This document shows, piece by piece, positions 42,559-51,543 of a DNA stretch of 64,000 bases (the stretch's first letter is position 1; every line of letters starts with the position of its first letter). Origin of the DNA: JBHELB01 sp041859045 (GTDB taxonomy: Bacteria > Hydrogenedentota > Hydrogenedentia > Hydrogenedentales > SLHB01). The position numbers and the translations under genes were made by a program. The DNA lies in assembly GCA_041859045.1 (NCBI GenBank), contig JBHELB010000057.1:256011-320010 (forward strand), written 5' to 3'. The notes under the pieces were generated by a model. It was given only the letters and a program-made list of their open reading frames with translations, was not told the DNA's origin and ran no database searches.

Positions 42559-43627
42559 TGAACAACGCGGATGGCGTGGGGGGGAGTTGCAGGCCAGTTG
42601 GTTGATTCGCGCGCTGCTTGAGCGCGGCGATCGCGTTGTGCTCGCGGGGCGACCCAACTGCCCGTTTCTGAAGATGGACTACGGCAAAGGCGACCTGCAC
42701 CGCGTGGAGGCGCCGTTTCTTACCGAGATAGACCCCGTCACCATTCTGCGCCTTGCCCGAGCCGTCAAGCACTACAAGATCGATTTGCTCCATGCCCAGA
42801 CGAGCCATGCCCACCTGACCGCTTGTCTTGTCCGGCGCGTCGCAGGGCGCGGCAAGGTCATTGTCCATCGCCGTGTCAGCTTTGCCCCGCGCCCGCACCC
42901 GTTTAATCGCTGGAAATATTCGATGCCCGATACTTACGTTGCCGTCTCGCGGAAGGTCGCCGACGTTCTTGTCGAATACGGCATACCCGAATCCAAAGTG
43001 CGGCTCGTGCATAGCGCCGTTGACCTCGCCCGAATGGACGTCGCGCCGATTTCTCGCGCCGAACTCGGCGTGCCCGAAGGTGTGCCGCTGCTCGGCAGCG
43101 CCGGGGCGCTCGTCGGACACAAGGACCACGCCACCCTGCTCGACGCGATGCCCACGGTGTTGCAGCGATTTCCCCAGGCACGGCTTCTCATCGCGGGGGA
43201 GGGCGAGTTGCGCTCGGCGCTCACTGCGCAGATCGCCCGTTTGCGTCTTGGAGACGCGGTTACCCTGCTGGGCCGGCGTGAAGACGCGCCGCGGATCATC
43301 AAGACGCTCGACGTCTATATCTCCAGTAGTTGGTCAGAGGGACTCGGCACGTCCGTTCTCGAGGCCCTAGCCGCGGAAGTACCCGTCGTTGCCACCGATG
43401 CCGGGGGCGTGTTTGAGATGGTCATCGACGGGCGCACCGGTCGTTTCGTGCCTCAACGTGACCCTGCGGCTCTCGCCGAAGCCATCGTTCAGTCGCTCGA
43501 AGATCGCCCCAAATCCCTCGAAATGGCCCGAAACGGCCGCGCCCACGTGCTGGAACACTTCACTGTCCAACGCATGGTTGAAGGAAATCTCCGCGTCTAC
43601 GACGAACTCACGCGGCCCGCCGACTAG
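42539..43627 (+). CDS. Glycosyltransferase family 4
   Basis: A 362-aa GT4 enzyme beginning at GTG 42539 (GGAG about 7 bases upstream). The N-terminus LHIDEQRGWRGGELQASWLIRAL has the GGxxxQ-type acceptor loop; LLHAQTSHAHLTACL, GALVGHKDHATLLDAM, LIAGEGELRSAL, VTLLGRREDAP and the donor motif SEGLGTSVLEALAAEVPVVATDAGGV follow. It is the last gene of the three-gene glycan operon. Confidence 0.9.
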   Translation: MNVLHIDEQRGWRGGELQASWLIRALLERGDRVVLAGRPNCPFLKMDYGKGDLHRVEAPFLTEIDPVTILRLARAVKHYKIDLLHAQTSHAHLTACLVRRVAGRGKVIVHRRVSFAPRPHPFNRWKYSMPDTYVAVSRKVADVLVEYGIPESKVRLVHSAVDLARMDVAPISRAELGVPEGVPLLGSAGALVGHKDHATLLDAMPTVLQRFPQARLLIAGEGELRSALTAQIARLRLGDAVTLLGRREDAPRIIKTLDVYISSSWSEGLGTSVLEALAAEVPVVATDAGGVFEMVIDGRTGRFVPQRDPAALAEAIVQSLEDRPKSLEMARNGRAHVLEHFTVQRMVEGNLRVYDELTRPAD

Positions 43628-43877
43628 AGTCGTCCCCGATTCTGATTAAAAATCCCGTTTATGGGATCTCGTCGTGCTCTTTTCGGATAAATGAGTGTAG
43701 AACAAGTGAACTCACCAACGGGGTAAACAAGACGATACGGTAGGGCGGGATTTCAGCAAAGCGGCGGGAACTTCAGTGTTTTGTGCAGGAGTGGAACGAA
43801 AGTTTGAAGCCCTCCACACGTGCTGGGGTATACTTGAGGCGTAAGGTTCGCATACGCGGGCGAATGGTCGGAGCAAG
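43628..43877. other. Intergenic region before hsp20
   Basis: 250 bases. It contains a short ATCCC/GGGAT hairpin shortly after the glycosyltransferase stop (weak terminator) and, nearer hsp20, a TATACT box (about 43828) with TTGAAG 19 bases upstream. No CIRCE element is visible. Confidence 0.35.
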
Positions 43878-44258
43878 ATGCCACAGTTCTTTTCCCAGTT
43901 TTACTCGATCATGACGGGGATGTCTCCCTGTGGTCCGCAGGGGGCTGGGCCGGTGTCTACTTGGCAGCCTCCGGTGGATGTCTACTCGTGTGCGGACCGG
44001 ATTCTCGTGGTCGTGGAATTGCCCGGCGTGCGGAAAGAGGATCTCAGCGTCGATACCGAGAACGGGATTCTTCGCATCGCGGGGATCCGGCACAAGCAGA
44101 TTCCTGACGATACCGAACATGTGCATCAAATGGAGATTCCGTACGGCCAATTCGCACGGTACGTTCGTTTACCCGAGAGCGCTCGTGTGAACGAGATTAC
44201 TGCAGCTCTGGAAGACGGTTATCTCCGCATTTCCATTCCCAAGAGTACGCAGGAATGA
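43878..44258 (+). CDS. Small heat-shock protein (Hsp20/alpha-crystallin)
   Basis: A 126-aa protein. The alpha-crystallin domain covers most of it: PPVDVYSCADRILVVVELPGVRKEDLSV, GILRIAGIR, IPYGQFARYVRLPE and ALEDGYLRISIPKS (the A-x-x-x-n-G-v-L signature reads ALEDGYLRI). The C-terminal I-x-I anchor is present as ISIPK. It is an ATP-independent holdase. Its stop overlaps the lon start by four bases (ATGA), coupling a holdase with a protease. Confidence 0.92.
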   Translation: MPQFFSQFYSIMTGMSPCGPQGAGPVSTWQPPVDVYSCADRILVVVELPGVRKEDLSVDTENGILRIAGIRHKQIPDDTEHVHQMEIPYGQFARYVRLPESARVNEITAALEDGYLRISIPKSTQE

Positions 44259-46618
44259 GCGAATCAGATTTTTCCGATAGCATTGCGCGGGGACCGGAGG
44301 GAGAATTCCCTTCGACGTTGCCTCTTTTGACGGTGGGGACGCAGGTCGTTTTCCCTATGACGATCGTGCCGTTGCATTTGACCACCGAGTCGGACACGGC
44401 CCTCATCGACACCTCGGTGATGAGCCACAAATTTGTCGCCTTGCTGACGTTGAAGTCGTCGCAGGATACGAACGGGCTCGACAACGCCTATGAGTATGGC
44501 GTCATCGGGCGCGTGTTGCAGTTGCAGCGTCTGCCGGACAAGAGCGTGAACGTGATCGTGCAGGCGCTCAAGCGGTTTCACGTTGAGAAGTTGCTCCAGC
44601 GCGAGCCATTTCGTGTCGTGAAGGCCGACCCACAGGACGACATCGTCAACGACCCCGCCGAAGTGGGGCCGCTGGCGGCGGCGGTGCGGCAGCAGATGAT
44701 TCGTCTGATTGGCATGTCACCGAACATTCCCGAGGGGGCACAGTCGATTCTCGAGACCATCGAAGACCCGGGATTCTTGGCCGACCTCATCGCAAGCAAC
44801 CTCACGATTTCGTCAACGGAGAAGCAGCAGATTCTCGAGTCGATGGACGTCAAGCGGCGGCTTGAACGCCTGACGTACATTCTCGCGCGTGAAATTGAAC
44901 TCGTCGAGTTATCGGCCAAGATACAGAGTGATGTAAAGAGCACGATCGATAAGGGCCAGCGCGAGTTCTTTCTGCGTCAGCAGTTGCAGGCGATCCGTCG
45001 GGAACTGGGCGAGATTGATGAGAACGGCGGCGAAGGGAAGCGTTACCGAGAACAGATTGAGCGACTTGGGCTCAAAGAAGAGGCCAAACGCGAGGCGTTG
45101 CGCGAGGTGAGCCGTCTCGAACAGATGAGCGAAGCCTCCGCCGAGTATCACGTCATCACGAGTTACCTCGACTGGGTGATCGATCTACCTTGGACGACCG
45201 CCACTGAAGATCGCCTCGATATCGGGCGAGCGGCGGATATCTTGAACGAGGATCACTACGGTCTGGACAAAGTAAAACGCCGCATCCTTGAGTACTTGGC
45301 GGTGCGCAAGCTCAAGCCAGATGCCAGTGGCCCGATCCTCTGTTTCGTGGGGCCGCCGGGGGTGGGCAAGACCTCTTTAGGGCAGTCCATCGCGCGTGCG
45401 TTAGGGCGCACGTTTGTACGGATGTCGCTGGGCGGCATGCGCGACGAAGCGGAGATTCGAGGGCATCGGAAGACGTACGTCGGCGCGCTGCCCGGTCGTA
45501 TTCTTCAGGGGATTCGCCGGGCGAAATCGAACAACCCCGTGTTCATGCTCGACGAAATCGACAAGCTCGGGTCGGATTTTCGCGGCGATCCGTCGTCGGC
45601 GCTGCTAGAGGTGCTTGATCCCGCACAGAACGATTCCTTCACCGACCTTTATCTCAATATGCCCTTCGATCTGTCGAAGGTTATGTTCATTGCGACCGCA
45701 AACATCTTGGATACGATACCGTGGGCGCTGCGTGACCGCATGGAAGTGATCGAACTGCCGGGCTACACCGCCGAGGAAAAGCTGCACATCGCCCAGCGCT
45801 ATCTCGTGCCGCGCCAGGTCATGGCGCACGGGCTGCCCAATGGTAAGTTCCGCCTCACCCCGCCCGCCTTGCGGCGCATTATTACGGACTACACGCAGGA
45901 GGCGGGAGTCCGTAACCTCGAGCGAGAGATTGCGAACGTGTGCCGTGGTTGTGCGCGGAGTTTTGCCGATGGCGAGACCAAGCCCATCAGAGTCAAACCG
46001 GAAGATCTGAAGCGTTATCTTGGCCGCGAGCGCGTCTTCCACGAGGCGGTCATCCGCGCGAATATACCCGGCATTGCCATTGGGCTCGCGTGGACCGCTA
46101 CCGGCGGCGAAATTCTGTTCATTGAAGCCACGCGCATGCCGGGCAAAGGCAACCTGTTGCTTACAGGGCATCTGGGCGACGTGATGAAAGAATCCGCCCA
46201 AGCGGTGGTAAGTTACATCCGCGCAAACGCGGAGGCTCTGGGGATTTCCGCGGACGAGTTTGCCGAAACCGATATCCATGTGCACGTGCCCGCGGCGGCC
46301 GTTCCCAAAGACGGCCCCAGCGCAGGCGTAACCATCCTGACCGCTGTGGCTTCTCTGTTTCTTGGCAAACGCGTGCGTCCGCGTTTGGCCATGACCGGCG
46401 AGATCACCTTGCGTGGGTTGGTCTTGCCCGTCGGCGGCGTCAAGGAAAAGGTCTTGGCCGCCGCACGCGCGGGTATTCGCGAGATTATCCTGCCCGAGCG
46501 CTGCGAACGTGACCTTGAAGAAGTGCCTCCGACCGCCAAGCAACGGGTCAAATTTCACTTCGTCAGCCGAATGGACGAAGTCCTGGAGATCGCGCTGGGC
46601 TTGCGCCGGGCGCGATAG
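44255..46618 (+). CDS. lon: ATP-dependent Lon protease
   Basis: A 787-aa LonA-type enzyme. The N-terminal substrate domain (LPLLTVGTQVVFPMTIVPLHL) is followed by a coiled linker, the AAA+ module (Walker A GPPGVGKTS about residues 366-374, Walker B VFMLDEIDKLG, and the sensor region IATANILDTIPWALRDRMEVI) and the peptidase domain with Ser in KDGPSAGV (about 689) and Lys in GGVKEKVLAAARAG (about 731). The length matches bacterial Lon. Translation is coupled to hsp20. Confidence 0.96.
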   Translation: MSESDFSDSIARGPEGEFPSTLPLLTVGTQVVFPMTIVPLHLTTESDTALIDTSVMSHKFVALLTLKSSQDTNGLDNAYEYGVIGRVLQLQRLPDKSVNVIVQALKRFHVEKLLQREPFRVVKADPQDDIVNDPAEVGPLAAAVRQQMIRLIGMSPNIPEGAQSILETIEDPGFLADLIASNLTISSTEKQQILESMDVKRRLERLTYILAREIELVELSAKIQSDVKSTIDKGQREFFLRQQLQAIRRELGEIDENGGEGKRYREQIERLGLKEEAKREALREVSRLEQMSEASAEYHVITSYLDWVIDLPWTTATEDRLDIGRAADILNEDHYGLDKVKRRILEYLAVRKLKPDASGPILCFVGPPGVGKTSLGQSIARALGRTFVRMSLGGMRDEAEIRGHRKTYVGALPGRILQGIRRAKSNNPVFMLDEIDKLGSDFRGDPSSALLEVLDPAQNDSFTDLYLNMPFDLSKVMFIATANILDTIPWALRDRMEVIELPGYTAEEKLHIAQRYLVPRQVMAHGLPNGKFRLTPPALRRIITDYTQEAGVRNLEREIANVCRGCARSFADGETKPIRVKPEDLKRYLGRERVFHEAVIRANIPGIAIGLAWTATGGEILFIEATRMPGKGNLLLTGHLGDVMKESAQAVVSYIRANAEALGISADEFAETDIHVHVPAAAVPKDGPSAGVTILTAVASLFLGKRVRPRLAMTGEITLRGLVLPVGGVKEKVLAAARAGIREIILPERCERDLEEVPPTAKQRVKFHFVSRMDEVLEIALGLRRAR

Positions 46619-46630
46619 TAGGGCTACCGC

Positions 46631-47314
46631 ATGGCGCTCTCCAAAGCACGCCTCGAGGCGCTCCGCACACGTGCGCGTGAGGTCTTTCGCCGCTTGGCCT
46701 CGACCTATCCCGATGCGTGTTGTTCCCTCGACCACCGCAAGCCGCTGGAGCTTCTCGTCGCCACGATCCTCGCCGCGCAATGCACCGACGCCCGGGTTAA
46801 CCAAGTAACGCCCGGCCTGTTCCGCCGCTACAAAACGCCGCAGGACTTTGTCGATGCCCCGCCGGGAGAATTGGAGGAAGTCATCCGGAGTTGCGGGTTC
46901 TACAATCAAAAAGCAAAAAGCATCCGCAACGCGTGCGCACGTATCATCGAGGAATATGGGGGGCACGTGCCCGATACGATGGAGGCGCTGCTGACGCTCG
47001 ACGGGGTCGGGCGCAAGACCGCCAATGTCCTTCTTGGAGAGTGTTTCGGCGTGCCGGGCGTGATCGTTGACACCCACTGCACGCGCGTGAACAACCGTCT
47101 AGGATTTACCGCACACGACGACCCCACCAAAATTGAGCAGGACCTCATGCAGGTCTGGCCGCGTGACCACTGGACGGAGTGGTCGCACCTCACGGTCTTT
47201 CACGGCCGTCAGATTTGCCGTGCCCGCGCCCCGTTGTGCATCGAATGCCCGGTGCAGGAACTCTGTCCCTTCGTGCAGCGCGGAAAAGGCCCGCGGGGCA
47301 AGAACCCCGGCTAA
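46631..47314 (+). CDS. nth: Endonuclease III (DNA glycosylase/AP lyase)
   Basis: A 227-aa base-excision repair enzyme. The helix-hairpin-helix LDGVGRKTANVLL carries the catalytic Lys, the catalytic Asp is in VDTHCTRVNNRLG, and the [4Fe-4S] loop has the C-x6-C-x2-C-x5-C pattern (CRARAPLCIECPVQELC). It removes oxidised pyrimidines. It follows lon after 12 bases in the same direction. Confidence 0.95.
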   Translation: MALSKARLEALRTRAREVFRRLASTYPDACCSLDHRKPLELLVATILAAQCTDARVNQVTPGLFRRYKTPQDFVDAPPGELEEVIRSCGFYNQKAKSIRNACARIIEEYGGHVPDTMEALLTLDGVGRKTANVLLGECFGVPGVIVDTHCTRVNNRLGFTAHDDPTKIEQDLMQVWPRDHWTEWSHLTVFHGRQICRARAPLCIECPVQELCPFVQRGKGPRGKNPG

Positions 47315-47645
47315 CAGGATCCGCACTCGCCGCACGATTCTCACCACGATTTGTCTTTCCCGAGGGCGTTTTTCTTCTAAAAACAATTTTTCCACTTATA
47401 TCTTCGATTATTGGTGTGTTTCGTGCGGGAATTGCGCAAAATTTAAGATGTACTGGGCAACTATATCGTGTATAGTAGTGTCAGTATTTCTTGATATTCC
47501 GACTAGGGGCAATCTCGGACAAGAATGTGAGAGATTGCCTTATGTCGGAAGCGTATGGTTATTAATGTAGTGGCTGGCTGAAGAGGAAGGCTGCGCGGTA
47601 TGCAGCGGGTCTGGGGCAGCGACTAGAACTGGGGGAGTGAATGGA
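47315..47645. other. AT-rich leader region upstream of the chemoreceptor gene
   Basis: 331 bases without a gene. The first half is AT-rich, with a TATAGT box at 47471-47476 (no good -35). Downstream is a nested stem: CCGAC (47499-47503) with GTCGG (47544-47548) enclosing GGCAATCTC (47508-47516) with GAGATTGCC (47531-47539), then a smaller GCTGC/GCAGC hairpin near 47591-47607. This would be in the 5' leader of the chemoreceptor message. Confidence 0.45.
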
Positions 47646-49658
47646 ATGTTTGCGAGACTAAGTTTAGGCATGAAGATCATGGCGGGCTTTCTGACCATGG
47701 CGGCGTTGTCGCTTGTTCTTGGGGCCGTGTCGCTGTGGGGAATCGCGCAGCAGAAAGAGTTGAGCGATCAGATGACAGCGCGATCGCTCGATCGGGTACG
47801 CGCGAACCAGATGCAGTTCTGGGCGCTCAAGCAGTACCAAGTGCAGGCGGACATCGTCATTAATGAGGCCCCGGATAAGCTCAAAGATTTTGAGGATGCA
47901 GCTGGAAAATTCGATGAATACAATCGGATTTTGGACGAACTGATGGACACTCCAGACGAGAAGGCGTGGATGGCGGCGTTGGACAGTGCAGATCAGAATT
48001 TCGATGCGGTGCTAAAGGACAAGGTGCTTCCAGAGGTGAAGCGGAAGCTTGAACGTCATTTGCAGCAGTATGACGGCGAATCGGATGTTGTGGTGGCTTC
48101 CATGCTTAAGCAGTCAGATTCGCTGATCGCTTCTGTACGAGAGGAACTCAATGCGGCAGTGGCGGCGTCGGCGGATGAAGAGTTGAAGAAGCGTATCGAA
48201 CAGTTGTTGGTTGTGACGGAACTCAAAACGGCGACATTGCGGGCATATCAGCGTCAAGCGGATTTGATAATCAATCAGGACCTTAAGAGCGCGGAAGTTT
48301 TTGAGCAGGAAGCTGCGGAGATGAGCCGTATGCTGGCTGCGGCGCGGACGGCGGTCGATACGCCGGATGAGAAGAAATGGTTGGACGGGATCGCCCAAGC
48401 GCACGGGGAACTGTTGGAGACGTTCAGAAACAAGGTCGTTCCGGAAGTGCGTATCGAGTTGGAGCATCGGATCCAGACGTATGATGATGAATCGGACGGC
48501 CTACTCGCGACGATTCAGGAAAACACACAAAAGATCGTCGATTCCCTGACGGACGAGGCGAACGACGCGGCAGAGTCATTTGCGGCGACGCAGCGGGCGG
48601 TGCGGTTCTGGGGATATGTGACCGCAACGGTTGCTTTAGTGCTGGGTCTTGTGTTGGGCGTGCTGATTACGCGCATGGTGACGGGGCCAATCAATCGCAT
48701 CATCGTTGCGCTTCGGGAAGGCGCGGAGCACGTGTCGATGGCTTCTTCGCAGGTGGCGGAATCCAGCCAGGCGATGGCTCAAGGGGCGGGAGAACAGGCC
48801 GCCAGTCTTGAGGAGACTTCGGCCTCGCTCGAGCAAATGGCCGCCATGACCCAACAGAACAGCGACAATGCGCGCGCCGCCACCGCCACCGCCGAGGAGG
48901 CGTATTCCGCGGCAGGCGATGGGCAGGATGCGATGGGGCGGATGCAGGATGCCATCAATCGCATTCATAAGTCGGCGGAGGAGACCGCGCGGATTTTGAA
49001 GACGATCGACGAAATTGCATTCCAGACGAACTTGCTTGCGCTGAATGCCGCAGTCGAGGCCGCGCGCGCGGGAGACGCGGGCAAGGGGTTCGCCGTAGTG
49101 GCTGAGGAAGTGCGCAATCTGGCGCAGCGCAGCGCAGAGGCTGCCAAAAACACCGCCGTGTTGATTGAAGAGGCCCAGCGCAACGCCCGCGACGGCGTTT
49201 CGGTGTCGGAGGATGTAGCGAAGGCGCTATCGCAAATTGGCGGCAAGGCCCAGCAGGTTGCCACGCTGGTGCGCGAGGTTTCGGCGGCCACCGCCGAACA
49301 GGCCAACGGTATTTCGCAGGTGAATACCGCCGTTACCCAGATGGACAAGGTGACGCAGTCCAACGCCGCAGGGGCCGAGGAAGCTGCTTCGGCGAGCGAG
49401 GAGCTATCGGCTCAGGCGGAACTACTGAACGATATGGTTTCGGAACTCGTGGAGGTTGTGCGGGGAAGGGGCGTGGAGCCGCGAGGAGACGGTCGCGAAT
49501 TGGCTTCGAGGAGTCGAAGCCTTGCCTATACTTCCATACCGTCACGAGTTGGAGGAGAGGAACGCCGGGGCGCTTTGAACGCGCCGATTGAGCAGCGAGC
49601 GCTGAATGGCGACTCGAGAACGCGCGCCGCGTTGCCCGATCCGACCGAGCGCAAGTAG
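47646..49658 (+). CDS. Methyl-accepting chemotaxis protein with a duplicated sensor domain
   Basis: About 670 aa from ATG 47646, which has GGGGGAG 8 bases upstream. TM1 is about residues 10-32 and TM2 about 322-343. Between them are two tandem copies of one helical sensor module of about 100 residues, starting near residues 68 and 204; compare TPDEKAWMAALDSA with TPDEKKWLDGIAQA and VLPEVKRKLERHLQQYDGESD-like segments in both. After TM2 comes a short HAMP-like stretch (TRMVTGPINRIIVALREGA) and the signalling domain with hairpin tip DEIAFQTNLLALNAAVEAAR and GKGFAVVAEEVRNLAQRS. No CheR-tethering pentapeptide ends the protein. No che genes lie nearby; the ligand is unknown. Confidence 0.92.
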   Translation: MFARLSLGMKIMAGFLTMAALSLVLGAVSLWGIAQQKELSDQMTARSLDRVRANQMQFWALKQYQVQADIVINEAPDKLKDFEDAAGKFDEYNRILDELMDTPDEKAWMAALDSADQNFDAVLKDKVLPEVKRKLERHLQQYDGESDVVVASMLKQSDSLIASVREELNAAVAASADEELKKRIEQLLVVTELKTATLRAYQRQADLIINQDLKSAEVFEQEAAEMSRMLAAARTAVDTPDEKKWLDGIAQAHGELLETFRNKVVPEVRIELEHRIQTYDDESDGLLATIQENTQKIVDSLTDEANDAAESFAATQRAVRFWGYVTATVALVLGLVLGVLITRMVTGPINRIIVALREGAEHVSMASSQVAESSQAMAQGAGEQAASLEETSASLEQMAAMTQQNSDNARAATATAEEAYSAAGDGQDAMGRMQDAINRIHKSAEETARILKTIDEIAFQTNLLALNAAVEAARAGDAGKGFAVVAEEVRNLAQRSAEAAKNTAVLIEEAQRNARDGVSVSEDVAKALSQIGGKAQQVATLVREVSAATAEQANGISQVNTAVTQMDKVTQSNAAGAEEAASASEELSAQAELLNDMVSELVEVVRGRGVEPRGDGRELASRSRSLAYTSIPSRVGGEERRGALNAPIEQRALNGDSRTRAALPDPTERK

Positions 49659-49671
49659 CGCATAGGAAAAG

Positions 49672-49702
49672 CGAGGGGGACTTCCAACCGAAGTCCCCCT
49701 CG
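49672..49702. terminator. Bidirectional terminator between chemoreceptor and porin genes
   Basis: A perfect 12-bp stem (CGAGGGGGACTT with AAGTCCCCCTCG) and 7-base loop lies between convergent stops. TGTTT follows on the plus strand and CTTTTCC on the minus strand. Confidence 0.7.
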
Positions 49703-49710
49703 TGCTGTTT

Positions 49711-51384
49711 CTAGAATTCCAACGTGGACATGAAATAGACGTAGTCGAGGTCTTCGTTGTCGAGACCGCCGACATTGAGCGTGCCGTATTCGTCGATGAA
49801 GGCCGCGCCGCCGGCGATGGCGTCGCCGGTGAAGTAGTGGGTGTAGCCGAGTTCGAACGACAGGTCATCCGAGTAGGCGTACGTCGCGACGATATTCGCC
49901 TGCCACCCGAGGTCTTTATCTTCTTCCTTGGTCAGGAAGGCCAGTGCCGGAGCGATCGGCACGCGATAGCGGCCTATCTTCACGAAGCTCGGGCTGTCGA
50001 AGGCCTCGACCTGTTGTAGGTAGACCAGCGAGAAATCGAGCTCGACGGATTCCGAAACAGACAGCCCAACGCCCGCACAGGCCTTCCAAAAATTCGAGAG
50101 GTTTGATGCATCGAATGCGGCTTCTTCGCGCCAACTGCTAAATAGGCGGTTAAAAGACACACTTGCCTCGGAGCGATAGAACGGGTTGATCCAGTCCCAG
50201 AACGACAAGTCTCGCTTGTCTTCACCGCCGTAGTAAGAGCCGCACAGGTACACGCGCGGCGAATACGTACAATCGAAGGTATAGCCCAGTTCGGCGTGGC
50301 CTGCCCAGGTGCTCCACTTCGCACCATCATCACCATAGACGCCGCCGGTGGGAATGAACAGCGATCCCAGCGCATCCGCGTTGCCCCACTGATAGGCCGC
50401 TTCAACCTCCCAGTTCCAGGCGCCCATCTGCCCAGCGCACCGCGCGCCGACCGTATAAAGATTGGTGACATCGTAGTCGTCCAAACCGATCACATTCTCT
50501 AGCCACTCTCCGGGAGCGATGCGGTTCGTGTCGTTCAGACTTCCGCCATCGCGGACATAAAGCCAGTACATGTCGTACGTGACCGAGTCATTTTCGCCAA
50601 CTGTTTCACCGCGTAGAATGCCCCGTCCCCAAAGGGAGTGGTAGATGTTATGAAAGGGGAAAACCAGATCACGAGTGTGCAGCGGTTCTGAGACAACGGC
50701 ATCGCCGCTCTCTGTATAGGAGAGGTACACGCCGTAGAAATCCACATCGCCGTCTTGCTCGAGGGGCGAGTTCTCGGCCAGCTTACTCCACCAAACATCC
50801 GCGGTGAACGCCTCTTGGGCGTAGGTCAGGCGGACGGCATCGAAGGAAAGCCCCGTGAACGGGTCAGCGCCGGGATCCGACCCTACGAGCCACCCCGAGC
50901 CGAAGTCCAGCGCCTGGCGACCGACGCGCAGGCTCACGGGATAGCCCCACATCTCCTCAGCGGTGATATAGCTTTGGAAAACCTCGACGTCGTCGCCCGT
51001 GTTCGCGCGGGCATCCGCACCGGTAAGGTAATTCGAGCGGAAATCCTCGCCCCAGGTGTCGATAGAATCCAACTCGACAAACGCCGATACCTGATCCGTG
51101 AAGTCGGCGCTTGCGTTCAGACGGGTGCGCTGCTCGAAAAACGCGAGATTGTGCGCGTCTTCCCGGGCGCGGATGAAGGAGATGGTCCCATTCGGGCCAA
51201 TCGGACGCTTGGGTAAGAAAAACAGCGGTACGCGGATTTCCGCATTGGGCGATTCATAGAAGCCCGAGTACCAAGCGCCGTAGACTTCGAGTTTTCCGCC
51301 GATCTGCACATTTTGGAGTTCGGCATGCGCCGAAAACCCGATGAACACAAGACAAGACATCAGTCCCCAGACACGTTTCCGCAT
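49711..51384 (-). CDS. Alginate-export-family outer-membrane beta-barrel
   Basis: About 557 aa from ATG 51384 (GGGGGAG upstream) with a signal peptide (MSCLVFIGFSAHA). The mature chain is made of amphipathic beta strands with many aromatic girdle residues and ends in STLEF, the terminal Phe recognised by the Bam machinery. The segment FEQRTRLNASADFTDQVSAFVELDS, with LRVGRQALDFGSGWLVGSDPG, fits the AlgE-like alginate-export family (PF13372). Family members pass anionic polysaccharide or other solutes. It lies downstream of a cytochrome/ApbE operon but is separated by 159 bases with its own repeat-containing upstream region. Confidence 0.8.
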   Translation of the reverse strand: MRKRVWGLMSCLVFIGFSAHAELQNVQIGGKLEVYGAWYSGFYESPNAEIRVPLFFLPKRPIGPNGTISFIRAREDAHNLAFFEQRTRLNASADFTDQVSAFVELDSIDTWGEDFRSNYLTGADARANTGDDVEVFQSYITAEEMWGYPVSLRVGRQALDFGSGWLVGSDPGADPFTGLSFDAVRLTYAQEAFTADVWWSKLAENSPLEQDGDVDFYGVYLSYTESGDAVVSEPLHTRDLVFPFHNIYHSLWGRGILRGETVGENDSVTYDMYWLYVRDGGSLNDTNRIAPGEWLENVIGLDDYDVTNLYTVGARCAGQMGAWNWEVEAAYQWGNADALGSLFIPTGGVYGDDGAKWSTWAGHAELGYTFDCTYSPRVYLCGSYYGGEDKRDLSFWDWINPFYRSEASVSFNRLFSSWREEAAFDASNLSNFWKACAGVGLSVSESVELDFSLVYLQQVEAFDSPSFVKIGRYRVPIAPALAFLTKEEDKDLGWQANIVATYAYSDDLSFELGYTHYFTGDAIAGGAAFIDEYGTLNVGGLDNEDLDYVYFMSTLEF

Positions 51385-51441
51385 GATGCTCCCCCATCTT
51401 GACTGCGAACAGCCGTACCTCTTACCCAACCTAACGCTACA

Positions 51442-51511
51442 GAGCCGTATGCGGGAGTGTACACAAACTCCGCAGACGATAGTTCTGTATGCTTAACACA
51501 TGTTCTGTATG
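51442..51511 (-). promoter_or_regulatory. Phased decamer repeats upstream of the porin gene
   Basis: GTTCTGTATG occurs at 51482-51491 and 51502-51511 (20-bp period), and a 7/10 match, GAGCCGTATG, at 51442-51451, a further 40 bp away. The copies would lie on one face of the helix. This looks like an operator array for a regulator of the porin. Confidence 0.45.
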
Positions 51512-51543
51512 TATACGATTTCTCGGCGGATGTCAAGTCCTGA

